Positions 16,353 through 24,353 of a stretch of DNA of 64,000 nt are shown here, piece by piece; within the stretch, counting starts at the first letter, position 1, and each line of letters starts with the position of its first letter. The DNA lies in the NCBI GenBank assembly GCA_020633325.1, contig JACKDX010000001.1, forward strand, positions 1,116,001 to 1,180,000, given 5' to 3'. The notes below the pieces were generated by a model, which ran no database searches, was not told the DNA's origin, and saw only the letters and a program-made list of their open reading frames with translations. The translations under genes were made by a program, and so were the position numbers. This DNA comes from Myxococcales bacterium (GTDB taxonomy: Bacteria; Myxococcota_A; Polyangia; Polyangiales; GCA-016699535).

Positions 16353-19141
16353 ACACGAATGCAACAGATTCGCCGGAATTTTCCCACGGCTCCCACACCC
16401 GAAGCTTGCAGGGCGATGTGCGATGGCTTGCTTCGGCGTTGGGCAGAGTGATTCGGCGTTTGGAAGGCGACACATGCTTCGAAGCTGTGGAAGAGCTGCG
16501 GACTTCGTGTCGATCGCGACGGCGGAAAGAGCCCGATGCGCCTACACTCGCGGAGATCTTTCGAGTCGTTCAGGCGTTGGAGCTGCCGACAGCCACCCAA
16601 GTTGCACGGGCTTTCACTTTGTTTTTCCTTCTCATCAACACGGCAGAGCAGGTGCAGGGCGTTCGCCAGAACCGCGATCGAAGATCTCCAGACGATGCGG
16701 ATGATGCCGAATCAGGATCCATGCGAAATGTTCTGCAAATCTTGAAGAAGCAGGGCCATTCGGCCAGTGCCACGCACAAGGCACTGTCTCGGCTCATCGT
16801 GAAGCCCGTTCTTACCGCCCATCCCACGGAGGCGACGAGACGGACAGTGCTTTCATTGCAAGACCGGGTAGCGCTGCTGCTTTTGGAACGGGACCATGCC
16901 TCGCCAAGCCGAAGGGGGGAAATTGAGGCTGCCTTGGAAGCTGAAGTAGAACTGCTATGGCTGACTTCCGAGGTGCGAAACGATCGATTGCAGGTCCTCG
17001 ACGAGGTTGGCAACGCCCTTTGGTACTTGGAAGATCGGCTTTTCGGGGCAAGCGCGCGCGTGATAGAGCGCGTGCGTGAAGACTTTGCGGCTGTTTTCGA
17101 GGAAGAGATCCCGCCACCGTTATCCTTAGCTTTCGGAAGCTGGGTGGGCGGTGACCGGGACGGCAACCCTTATGTCACTCCCGGTATCACAGAGGAAGCA
17201 GCAAGGCGTTCGGCGCACAGCGTGCTAGGAAAATATGTTGGCGAAGTGAGCGCTCTCATCGAACGTCTTTCGTTATCTGATCGCATTGTGCACGTCCCCT
17301 CGCGTTTTAGGGCGTCCATCGAGGCCGACAGCAAGTTGTTGCCTGCGGAATGGGCGAAGAACCAGCGACGCGATGCAGACGAGCCAATCCGGTTGAAACT
17401 GAGTTTTATTCGTGCCCGCCTCTTGCAATGCCAACGCCTATTGGAGGCGCATAGTAGCAACACCCCTGCCGTATTCCCCGCAGCGTATTCCAAGGTCGAC
17501 GATTTTGAACGCGATCTCGGTCTTATCGATGAGGCCTTACATCAGGCGGGGGCAATCCACGCAAGGCGCACGCTGCTAGATCCGTTAAGGATGCGCGTGC
17601 GGATGCTCGGCTTTCACGGGTTCTGTATGGATGTGCGAGAGGATGCGTTCGAGCTCAGGCGAGCGTTCGAAGAAATTGCCTCTAATCTCAAACATCCGGA
17701 GTTTGACTATAGTGCGTTGGAGCAAGAACTTCTCGGCACCCGGCCGCTTGTCGGGCCACTTCAGAGGCTGTCTGAACGCAGCGAAAACGTCGTCCAAGCT
17801 TTTCGTGCGGTAAAGCACATCCATGAACAAGTGAGTCCCGAGGCCGCCAGCACGTATGTCGTTTCAATGACCCGCTCCGCGGACGATCTTTTGCGAGTAC
17901 TGCTATTGGCGCGCGAGGCTGGGTTGGTCAATTTGGCCGCAGATCCCCCCGAGTCCAAACTGGATGTTGTGCCTCTGTTTGAAACCTTGGATGACCTCAC
18001 ACATGCTGCTTCTACGATGCGGCAGCTTTTTCGGAGCCGAGTGTATTCGAGACAACTGCAAGCTCGCGGCATGCGGCAAGAGGTGATGTTGGGATATTCC
18101 GATTCGGCTAAAGATGCAGGCTTACTAACCTCATCTTGGTCGCTTTATTGCACTCAACGCGAGCTCCAAAACGTGTGCGACGAGGCGGGTGTCGCACTTG
18201 AGCTGTTCCACGGCCGTGGCGGGACCGTGGGTCGAGGTGGAGGCTCTCCCGTTTTTCGCGCCCTTTCGGCGCTTCCTCCTGGGACCGTCGGTCACAGGGT
18301 CAAGATCACTGAACAAGGAGAGGTGATATCGCAAAAGTATGGCATCGCCTCCTTGGCGGAGCAAACGTTGGAGGTTACCTTGGCCGGCACGTTGCTTGCC
18401 ACATTTAGCGATTGGCGTGAACAGTTAAAGCCGGGGGAGGAAAAGAAGTTCGAGGAGCGCATGCACGCGTTGTCTCTGACGGCGCTCTCCGTATTTCGCA
18501 GACTCGTGCACGAGGACCCGGGCGTATTTGAGCTTTTTGTGAAGTGTACGCCCGTGGAAGAGCTCGCCCATGTGCATTTCGGTTCTCGGCCCGTCTATCG
18601 ACAAGGGGGCGCGGGGTCGCTTCAAGGGATTCGTGCCATTCCCTGGGGATTCGGATGGATGCAAAACCGTTTGATTTTGCCGGGATGGTTGGGGGTGGGC
18701 TCGGCGCTTCAAGAGGCACTTTCAACGGAGGGCGGCCTTGAAGAACTTCAGCGGATGGAAGAGGTGTGGCCATTTTTTGCCGATTTTGTGGCCAAAGTAG
18801 AAATGGTGTGCGCCAAGGTGGATATCGACATCGCACGTCTTTACGTGGATGAATTACATGGGTCGCAAGCGCTTTTTGAAGTCCTTCAGCAAGAGTATGC
18901 CGCGACCGTAGAATCGATCCTTGCCATTAAACGACAACAGAGGCTTCTTGAGAGACAACCAACCTTGGAACGCAACCTTCTGTTGCGCGATCCCTATGTC
19001 GACCCGCTCTCGGTGTTGCAGGTGGTTTTCATGAAGCAACAAAAAGATTGCGAGAAAGACTCCGAGCAGTGCGCACTCCTTAATAGCGCGCTCAGCACCA
19101 CACTCAACGGTGTAGCGCAAGGGCTGCGCAACACCGGCTAA
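16349..19141 (+). CDS. ppc: Phosphoenolpyruvate carboxylase
   Basis: 930 residues, a normal length for bacterial-type PEPC, which adds bicarbonate to PEP to give oxaloacetate and so refills the TCA cycle. The active-site His segment is TAHPTEATRRTV (near residue 155), with GGDRDGNPYVTPG (near 267), GYSDSAKDAG and FHGRGGTVGRGGG (near 619-631). The C-terminus ends in NGVAQGLRNTG, the usual buried tail. The start overlaps the rhodanese stop as ATGA. A gamma-carbonic anhydrase-like gene follows 21 bp later, suggesting supply of bicarbonate. Confidence 0.97.
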   Translation: MNTNATDSPEFSHGSHTRSLQGDVRWLASALGRVIRRLEGDTCFEAVEELRTSCRSRRRKEPDAPTLAEIFRVVQALELPTATQVARAFTLFFLLINTAEQVQGVRQNRDRRSPDDADDAESGSMRNVLQILKKQGHSASATHKALSRLIVKPVLTAHPTEATRRTVLSLQDRVALLLLERDHASPSRRGEIEAALEAEVELLWLTSEVRNDRLQVLDEVGNALWYLEDRLFGASARVIERVREDFAAVFEEEIPPPLSLAFGSWVGGDRDGNPYVTPGITEEAARRSAHSVLGKYVGEVSALIERLSLSDRIVHVPSRFRASIEADSKLLPAEWAKNQRRDADEPIRLKLSFIRARLLQCQRLLEAHSSNTPAVFPAAYSKVDDFERDLGLIDEALHQAGAIHARRTLLDPLRMRVRMLGFHGFCMDVREDAFELRRAFEEIASNLKHPEFDYSALEQELLGTRPLVGPLQRLSERSENVVQAFRAVKHIHEQVSPEAASTYVVSMTRSADDLLRVLLLAREAGLVNLAADPPESKLDVVPLFETLDDLTHAASTMRQLFRSRVYSRQLQARGMRQEVMLGYSDSAKDAGLLTSSWSLYCTQRELQNVCDEAGVALELFHGRGGTVGRGGGSPVFRALSALPPGTVGHRVKITEQGEVISQKYGIASLAEQTLEVTLAGTLLATFSDWREQLKPGEEKKFEERMHALSLTALSVFRRLVHEDPGVFELFVKCTPVEELAHVHFGSRPVYRQGGAGSLQGIRAIPWGFGWMQNRLILPGWLGVGSALQEALSTEGGLEELQRMEEVWPFFADFVAKVEMVCAKVDIDIARLYVDELHGSQALFEVLQQEYAATVESILAIKRQQRLLERQPTLERNLLLRDPYVDPLSVLQVVFMKQQKDCEKDSEQCALLNSALSTTLNGVAQGLRNTG

Positions 19142-19162
19142 TCTCAAACGGAGGAAGTGACC

Positions 19163-19774
19163 ATGAGGACGATTGTGGACTCGGTAGCTTTGGTCGATGC
19201 GCCTCCCGCTGGGTTATCCGCGCTCGAAGCACATTTGGCTGCGCTGAGAACGCGACATCCCGGTGCAACCATAGAGCGGTACCTGGACCGCGTTCCTCAA
19301 ATCGCTGCCGATGTATACCTCGCTTCGAGTGCCGTCGTGGTAGGGGCAGCGGCGCTGGGAGAGCAAGTGAGCCTTTGGCACGGTGTCGTGGTGAGGGGCG
19401 ACGTCAACCGCATCGAAATTCGCGCACGCAGCAATATTCAAGATGGTTCGGTCGTGCATGTGGGCGATCTGGACACCACCCTTGTGGAGGAAGACGTGGT
19501 GGTTGGCCATCGCGCCGTTTTACACGGTTGCCACATCGAAGCAGGATGCCTGATTGGCATCCAAGCAACCGTGCTCGACGGCGCAACCGTGGGAGCAGGT
19601 AGCATAGTCGGAGCAGGGAGTGTCGTGACCTCTGGGACAAAGGTTCCAGCGAGGAGCCTGGTACTCGGCGTTCCCGGCAAAGTCGTGGGGCGGTTGACTG
19701 ACGAGGATGAACGGGTTCATCGCAAGCTCGCGGCGAAATATATCCGGTTGGCTCACAACTACCGTCATGGGTGA
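19163..19774 (+). CDS. Gamma-carbonic anhydrase-like hexapeptide-repeat protein
   Basis: 203 residues from ATG 19163, which sits 8 nt after gagga; a GTG two codons earlier is possible but has no spacing. The left-handed beta-helix has hexapeptide repeats throughout. Zinc ligands of the gamma class can be placed: His in NIQDGSVVH and the two His in VVGHRAVLHGCHI. The catalytic residues of archaeal Cam cannot be fully checked by eye. An extra N-terminal stretch of about 45 residues precedes the helix. The position directly after ppc suggests it hydrates CO2 for PEP carboxylase; a plain acyltransferase of the same fold is the alternative. Confidence 0.82.
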   Translation: MRTIVDSVALVDAPPAGLSALEAHLAALRTRHPGATIERYLDRVPQIAADVYLASSAVVVGAAALGEQVSLWHGVVVRGDVNRIEIRARSNIQDGSVVHVGDLDTTLVEEDVVVGHRAVLHGCHIEAGCLIGIQATVLDGATVGAGSIVGAGSVVTSGTKVPARSLVLGVPGKVVGRLTDEDERVHRKLAAKYIRLAHNYRHG

Positions 19775-19870
19775 ACACTGCTGAGTGTGTCATTACGCCA
19801 CGATGCGGCAACTTAGCTTTGTTTTCGGCACTTTTTTTTGAGAAACGGCTCAAAAAGCGAGCCAGTTCAG

Positions 19871-19887
19871 CTGGCCCAAAACTTGCA
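19871..19887 (+). promoter_or_regulatory. Candidate sigma-54 promoter (-24/-12)
   Basis: CTGGCCCAAAACTTGCA fits the sigma-54 consensus YTGGCACGrNNNTTGCW at all but two defined positions, with the invariant GG (19873-19874) and GC (19885-19886) exactly 10 bp apart. Transcription would begin near 19898, about 54 nt before the ATG at 19952. It is surrounded by inverted repeats: GCGAGCC at 19857-19863 with GGCTCGC at 19897-19903, GGCTC at 19847-19851 with GAGCC at 19859-19863, and GCCAG/CTGGC at 19861-19875. The second repeat could be an activator site. The stretch 19775-19951 otherwise holds only a T8 run near 19832. Confidence 0.6.
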
Positions 19888-19951
19888 TCCGTGTCAGGCT
19901 CGCTAGGAAAACAAAATGCAGGAAACATCTAACAGAAAAGAGGAGAGAAAC

Positions 19952-20230
19952 ATGGCACAGACGACAACAAATGCGACGGATGCTCATCGCATGGGCAGCG
20001 ACATCAAGGAAGAAATCAGCACGCTTCAGGAAGAAGCCAAAAGCCGCGTGAAGCAGATTGCCGCGAGCACCACGGACAAGCTGAAGCGCGCAGGCTCCTA
20101 TATCAAGGAGCAGGATTTTGACTCGATCGCCGATGATGTGACCCGCGTTGTGCGGCGTTACCCCGCGCAATCCGTGGCGGTATGTTTGGGAGTTGGGTAT
20201 CTCTTGGGTCGGGCCATGCGAAGGTCATGA
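19952..20230 (+). CDS. ElaB/YqjD/DUF883-like membrane-anchored protein
   Basis: 92 residues from ATG 19952, preceded by gaggag; an upstream in-frame ATG at 19916 lacks a ribosome site. The N-terminal two thirds is a charged amphipathic helix rich in Lys, Glu and Gln; the tail RYPAQSVAVCLGVGYLLGRAMRRS is the single C-terminal membrane segment with a glycine-rich face seen in the ElaB/YqjD/DUF883 group. In Escherichia coli such proteins bind ribosomes at the inner membrane in stationary phase; whether that holds here is unknown. It opens a three-gene set behind a candidate sigma-54 promoter. Confidence 0.8.
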   Translation: MAQTTTNATDAHRMGSDIKEEISTLQEEAKSRVKQIAASTTDKLKRAGSYIKEQDFDSIADDVTRVVRRYPAQSVAVCLGVGYLLGRAMRRS

Positions 20231-20664
20231 TCCCCTTGGACAAGCACAGAGCTAGCTCAAGCAGTGATATTCGAGAGCTCAGCACGCCAGACCTGCTCAA
20301 GGGCCTAGCCGAGGACGCTCGTCGTCTACTGGCTCAGGAAAGTCTGGCGATCAAAGCTCGCTTGGAATATCAACTCGAAGCTTGGAAGCAGGGGATGGCT
20401 TTGATGATTGTGGGCGGCTCCGCGATCATGCTTGGCGGCTTTGTGCTGGTCTTAGGTTTTGCTCGAATCTTAAAAATGAGTCTGGGTTGGCCGATTTGGA
20501 TAACCTACTCAGGTACTGGTGCTTTGTTTGTGCTAGGGGGTATCATCGCCGTGTTTCGGGGAAGGGCCCGTGCCGCACACGCCGCCGATAAAGTATCGGA
20601 CATTGCGCAACAACCTATAGAGGATGCATTATGGATAACCGAGAGAAAGTCCAACAACGCTTAG
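20227..20664 (+). CDS. Phage holin-like / DUF1469 family membrane protein
   Basis: 145 residues; ATG 20227 overlaps the previous stop as ATGA. A soluble helix with ELSTPDLLKGLAEDARRLLAQESLAIKAR leads into two membrane segments (near residues 58-80 and 87-110) with a short Gly/Pro turn, then a basic tail. This is the pattern of the DUF1469 (holin superfamily III-like) proteins that commonly sit between a YqjD-like and a DUF3618-like gene in proteobacteria (the yqjD-yqjE-yqjK type arrangement). The function is not established; a role in envelope stress is commonly inferred. It overlaps the next gene by 34 bp. Confidence 0.78.
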   Translation: MIPLDKHRASSSSDIRELSTPDLLKGLAEDARRLLAQESLAIKARLEYQLEAWKQGMALMIVGGSAIMLGGFVLVLGFARILKMSLGWPIWITYSGTGALFVLGGIIAVFRGRARAAHAADKVSDIAQQPIEDALWITERKSNNA

Positions 20665-21248
20665 AGGAGACCAAGGCAAGCATGGCGGAGAAGCTGACGG
20701 CACTGGGAGAGCGCGCCGGAAGCCTCAAAGCACAACTATCCCTGCAGCACCAAATGGACACCCGTCCGTGGGTAGTGCTGGGAGGATCGTTGCTCGCAGG
20801 TATGTTGGTCTCGCGATTGCTCTATGCGCGCTCAATGCCCCGGATTGCGGCTGCGATTGCCAATGCTGCGTGGCTTAGTGCCGCCGAGCCTCTCAAGGAA
20901 GCTAGGGATCAACTGAAACAAAAAGGGCACGAAGTGGAGGAAGCCATTCGTGAGCGCGCCCATCAAGCTATCAAGCGCATAGATCATGCTGCCGAGAGCG
21001 GGTATCAGTTGGTACAGCGCTCGGGCGAGAAAGCCAGCGATAAGGAGACGTCCAGGCGGAGCGCACTATGGGCGGAGGGGATCGACACCGTTAAACCTTT
21101 AGCGCGCACGCTATTGTTTGGAATTGCGACCGCCTTTCTCAAGCAAGCCTTTGATAGCCAGAGCAAGGAACGAGATTCTGGGCGGCGCGTTTCTCAGAAT
21201 CCGAACCCGAGCCCCGTATCCGTCAATGGCGCGACGCGAGACATATAG
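20631..21248 (+). CDS. DUF3618-like helical membrane-associated protein
   Basis: 205 residues. It starts with a charged coiled-coil (EKVQQRLEETKASMAEKLTALGERAGSLKAQL), then one hydrophobic segment (WVVLGGSLLAGMLVSRLLY, near residues 47-65), a second helical region with KQKGHEVEEAIRERAHQAIKRIDHAAESGYQLV, and another mildly hydrophobic stretch (near 150-170). It resembles DUF3618/YqjK-type partners of the previous two genes. The 34-bp overlap with the upstream gene implies translational coupling. I do not recognise a catalytic motif; a structural or membrane-organising role is likely. Confidence 0.7.
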   Translation: MDNREKVQQRLEETKASMAEKLTALGERAGSLKAQLSLQHQMDTRPWVVLGGSLLAGMLVSRLLYARSMPRIAAAIANAAWLSAAEPLKEARDQLKQKGHEVEEAIRERAHQAIKRIDHAAESGYQLVQRSGEKASDKETSRRSALWAEGIDTVKPLARTLLFGIATAFLKQAFDSQSKERDSGRRVSQNPNPSPVSVNGATRDI

Positions 21249-21362
21249 CCACTTCAAGCCACTGATTACATTAGAGAAAATCTTACGCGCGTGAGGTGGC
21301 TTGCGCCGTTTGTAAACCGCTATTAAAATGCGACCAGATCGGAGCGCGTTGCTAGCGGATTT

Positions 21363-21402
21363 TTGCTCCGAAAAGGTACTGGCATTCAGGTCTTTGGAGC
21401 AA
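21363..21402 (+). repeat. Inverted repeat in the leader of the histidine kinase gene
   Basis: TTGCTCC at 21363-21369 pairs perfectly with GGAGCAA at 21396-21402, with partly complementary A- and T-rich flanks inside and a 26-nt loop. It ends 22 nt before the kinase ATG at 21425. It could be a regulator-binding site or an mRNA hairpin. The rest of the intergenic stretch 21249-21424 shows no clear promoter by eye. Confidence 0.35.
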
Positions 21403-21424
21403 GCGGCAGGCATCCATCACGCGT

Positions 21425-23764
21425 ATGACAGAGCAAAATCAATCGGCTCCTAGCCTTGGTCAGGGTTATGAAGCAACACCGTTTCAAGAGCGGGAGTCGG
21501 CCCTGCATCCCCGTGGTTCGGAGGCTCTTCTTCCAGCGACGTTTCAGGCAGTGCCCGACAGGATGGCGGATTCAGCGACTGCGCTGCTTCTGAGGCTCAC
21601 CGATGCGATCAGTCGCGCAACGACACTCAATGAGATCTATGAGCAGGCCCTCGACGGCATTCGAGAGGGTTTAGGCGTCGATCGGGCATCAATACTGACC
21701 TATGATGAATCCCAGGTCATGCGTTTCAGGGCATGGCGGGGTATCTCTGCCGATTATAGAGATGCGGTTGATGGGCACTGCCCGTGGGCTCCGGATGCAC
21801 GCGACCCAGAGCCCGTCCTCATCGAGGACGTGGAAACTGCTGACGGGATGGCACCTTATCGTGAGTTATTCAGGGCCGAGCACATAGGAGCTCTTGCGTT
21901 CGTGCCGCTCGTTTATCGTTCGCGGCTCTTGGGCAAGTTCATGTTGTATTACGCTCGCCCCCATTGTTTCTCCTCTGCGGAGCTCCGATTGATTGCCGCG
22001 GTCGCGCGGCAAATCGCATTTGCGGTCGATAGGAAACGTACGGAAGTAGATCTTCAACAGACTCGCGAAAAGCTCGTATTGGTGCTTCGAGGGCTGGCGG
22101 ACGGCGTCACGGCCCAAGCATCTGATGGCAAACTGCTTTTCGCGAATCCCGCCGCAGCACGTATTTTTGGCTATGCGAGCATTGAGGAGCTTGTCGCAAT
22201 GCCGCTTTCAGATCTGTGGCGGCGCTATGACATGACGGATGAGAACGGGCAGAGCTTAGAACCAGAACATCTCCCGTGGTGTATCGCACTAAAGAAGGGG
22301 CTTGAGACCGAGGCGTTGCTCTGCCTCCGAGAGCGCACCGTGGCCAGAGAGCAATGGTTTCTGGTTCGTTCCAGCCCCGCCCTCGGAAAAGATGGCGATG
22401 TGATGTTTGCAGTCAACGTGTTTCGTGACGTAACCCGGGAGCGGCAGCGCTTACGTGCGGAGGATCTCCGGCATACAGAAATCCAGCTCGCGCGCACCCG
22501 CGCAGCCTTTCTCGCGGATGCCGGAAAGCTTCTGGCGAGTTCACTCGAATATGAGGCTGCCTCATTGGCCAAGCTTGCAGCGCTGGCGGTTCCTCGTCTC
22601 GCCGATTGGTGCATTGTTGAGCTCAATGATGAGCAGAGGCTTGAGCACCTCGCCGTCGCATATAGAGATCCAACGGGAGAGGCGCTCGCAAACAGTCTGA
22701 AACGTCGATTTATACCCGACTCGCATCAGCCCAAATTATTCCATCGGGTGATCAATACCGGCCGAGCGGAACTCTATCCTGATCTGACCGAAGACCTGCT
22801 TGGAGAAATGATTGACGACGAAGTAGCCGCAGGTCTGGTACAACGCTTACAACCACGTTCTGCAATTAGCGTTCCCATGCCGGTTGCCGGGCGTGTTCTC
22901 GGGGCGATCACCCTCATTTCAACCGATCCATCTCGTCGTTACGACATCAATGACTTGGAAGTGACCAGAAGTTTGGCTGAGCGTGCTGCATTCGCCGTCG
23001 ACAATGCTCGCCTGTATGCAGAAGCCAAAGAAGCGGTCCAGGCGCGAGAAGACTTCCTAGCCATGGTTTCGCACGATTTGCGTAACCCGTTGAGCGTGAT
23101 TCTTTTGAAAAGTGGTTTCTTGAAGATGGATTTGACAGAATCCGGCGCGGATCCAAAGTTTCTAAGAGATGTTGAAGCCATCGTACGTGCCAGCAAAAGC
23201 ATGGAACGCCTCATTCGCGATCTCTTTGATTTCACCAGTATCGAGGCCGGGCACTTGCGTGTAGAGACGCGTTTTTGCCAACTCAAACAGTTGCTGCATG
23301 AGGCGATCGAATTCCATCGGCCTCTGGTTGGTGGGAGGAAGTTGAGCATTGAGAATCAGCTTCCAGACGACGCGGAGGTTTATTGTGACCGAGAGAGGAT
23401 TTCACAGGTTTTTTCCAACCTGATTGGCAACGCGATTAAGTTTACGGCTGCGGATGGCGTGATTATGGTGATGGTCAGCAGCCAAGATGGCGACATTGTC
23501 CTCTCCGTGAAGGACAATGGCATTGGGATGTGTGGGGAAGACAAAGCCCACGCCTTTGATCGTTACGGCAAGGGGAGATCGCCTGGTCGCCGTGGCCTCG
23601 GACTGGGTTTGTACATCACGAAAGCCCTGGTTGAGGCTCACCAGGGGCGCGTTTGGATTGACAGCCAAGTTAACCACGGCACCACCGTGCACTTCTCATT
23701 ACCGGTGGTAAGCCGGAGAAAAAAACACGAAGCAACGACTAAAATGAAGACCCCGGCTCCTTAA
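21425..23764 (+). CDS. Hybrid-sensor type histidine kinase (GAF-PAS-GAF-HisKA-HATPase)
   Basis: 779 residues, soluble. A GAF domain lies at about residues 60-205, a PAS domain at about 210-335 (LVLRGLADGVTAQASDGKLLFANPAAARIFGY), a second GAF at about 345-525, the dimerisation/phospho-acceptor helix with MVSHDLRNPLSVI (His near 549), and a HATPase domain with N box NLIGNAIKFT (near 665), G1 DNGIGM (near 698) and G2 RRGLGLGLYI (near 720). No receiver domain and no membrane segment are visible. There is no response regulator next to it, so it is an orphan. By position behind the sigma-54 type operon it might feed an NtrC-type activator (inference). The last 26 bp overlap the DUF924 gene on the other strand. 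Confidence 0.92.
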   Translation: MTEQNQSAPSLGQGYEATPFQERESALHPRGSEALLPATFQAVPDRMADSATALLLRLTDAISRATTLNEIYEQALDGIREGLGVDRASILTYDESQVMRFRAWRGISADYRDAVDGHCPWAPDARDPEPVLIEDVETADGMAPYRELFRAEHIGALAFVPLVYRSRLLGKFMLYYARPHCFSSAELRLIAAVARQIAFAVDRKRTEVDLQQTREKLVLVLRGLADGVTAQASDGKLLFANPAAARIFGYASIEELVAMPLSDLWRRYDMTDENGQSLEPEHLPWCIALKKGLETEALLCLRERTVAREQWFLVRSSPALGKDGDVMFAVNVFRDVTRERQRLRAEDLRHTEIQLARTRAAFLADAGKLLASSLEYEAASLAKLAALAVPRLADWCIVELNDEQRLEHLAVAYRDPTGEALANSLKRRFIPDSHQPKLFHRVINTGRAELYPDLTEDLLGEMIDDEVAAGLVQRLQPRSAISVPMPVAGRVLGAITLISTDPSRRYDINDLEVTRSLAERAAFAVDNARLYAEAKEAVQAREDFLAMVSHDLRNPLSVILLKSGFLKMDLTESGADPKFLRDVEAIVRASKSMERLIRDLFDFTSIEAGHLRVETRFCQLKQLLHEAIEFHRPLVGGRKLSIENQLPDDAEVYCDRERISQVFSNLIGNAIKFTAADGVIMVMVSSQDGDIVLSVKDNGIGMCGEDKAHAFDRYGKGRSPGRRGLGLGLYITKALVEAHQGRVWIDSQVNHGTTVHFSLPVVSRRKKHEATTKMKTPAP

Positions 23765-24353
23765 GGAATGCTTCCTCTTCCGCCGTAGACGTTCTGCCAA
23801 GTGTCGCATTGCGATGCGGGAAGCGACCGAATTTCTCAATAATGTCGCGATGACGCTCGGCAAAATCTACTTGTTTTAGAAAATTTTCCCTCAGGGGACC
23901 GGATGAGTCTGCAACGAGGTGCTTGAATAGAGCGACGCATTGGCTCTGATCGTCCACATTTTCGGAATGCATCAAAGGCAAATAAAAAAAACTACGCAGT
24001 TCGTGGGGGAGAGCGAGATGGTGCCCCTGAGCCAAAGCGCGCTTCGCAACTGCACGCGCTTGCGTATCGGCAGCAAACATATCTGAGGAGCCGCGATGGA
24101 TATTCCGGCTCCATTGGTCCAACACGATAACGAGGGCCAAGGCGCCGCGAGGTGTCTTTTCCCACGCATCCAGTTCTCCCTGACGCGCGGATGCTAGTGT
24201 TTTGCCCCAACGGTCTCGAAGATGAGCATCGTAAGTAGGATCCTTTTGCCACCAGCGCTCGCGAACGTCATCCTGCACGCGTCCGTCGGGCGAGAGAGTA
24301 CCAAACCACTCCTTGAGCACACCCTCGATGTCACCCACGTCACCTGTAGTCAT
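23739..24353 (-). CDS. DUF924 family protein
   Basis: 204 residues from ATG 24353 (MTTGDVGDIEGVLKEWFG); the frame extends upstream into the SMP-30-like gene but only as shadow. Conserved DUF924 features are WWQKDPTYDAHLRDRWG, the segment ALALVIVLDQWSRNIHRGS, HELRSFFYLPLMHSE and FAERHRDIIEKFGRFPHRN. The family has an all-helical, TPR-like fold and no established biochemical function. Its start lies 14 bp inside the end of the upstream lipoprotein gene on the same strand, so translation is probably coupled. The 3' end overlaps the histidine kinase gene tail to tail. Confidence 0.88.
   Translation of the reverse strand: MTTGDVGDIEGVLKEWFGTLSPDGRVQDDVRERWWQKDPTYDAHLRDRWGKTLASARQGELDAWEKTPRGALALVIVLDQWSRNIHRGSSDMFAADTQARAVAKRALAQGHHLALPHELRSFFYLPLMHSENVDDQSQCVALFKHLVADSSGPLRENFLKQVDFAERHRDIIEKFGRFPHRNATLGRTSTAEEEAFLKEPGSSF

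Noticed and set aside
19832..19863. Intrinsic terminator after the gamma-carbonic anhydrase gene
   Set aside because: The T8 run comes before the GGCTC/GAGCC hairpin, the wrong order for a plus-strand terminator, and the reverse strand has no gene ending there.
20227..20664. The holin-like protein as evidence of a prophage
   Set aside because: No lysin, integrase or structural phage gene is present, and the YqjD-like neighbours give a normal chromosomal explanation.
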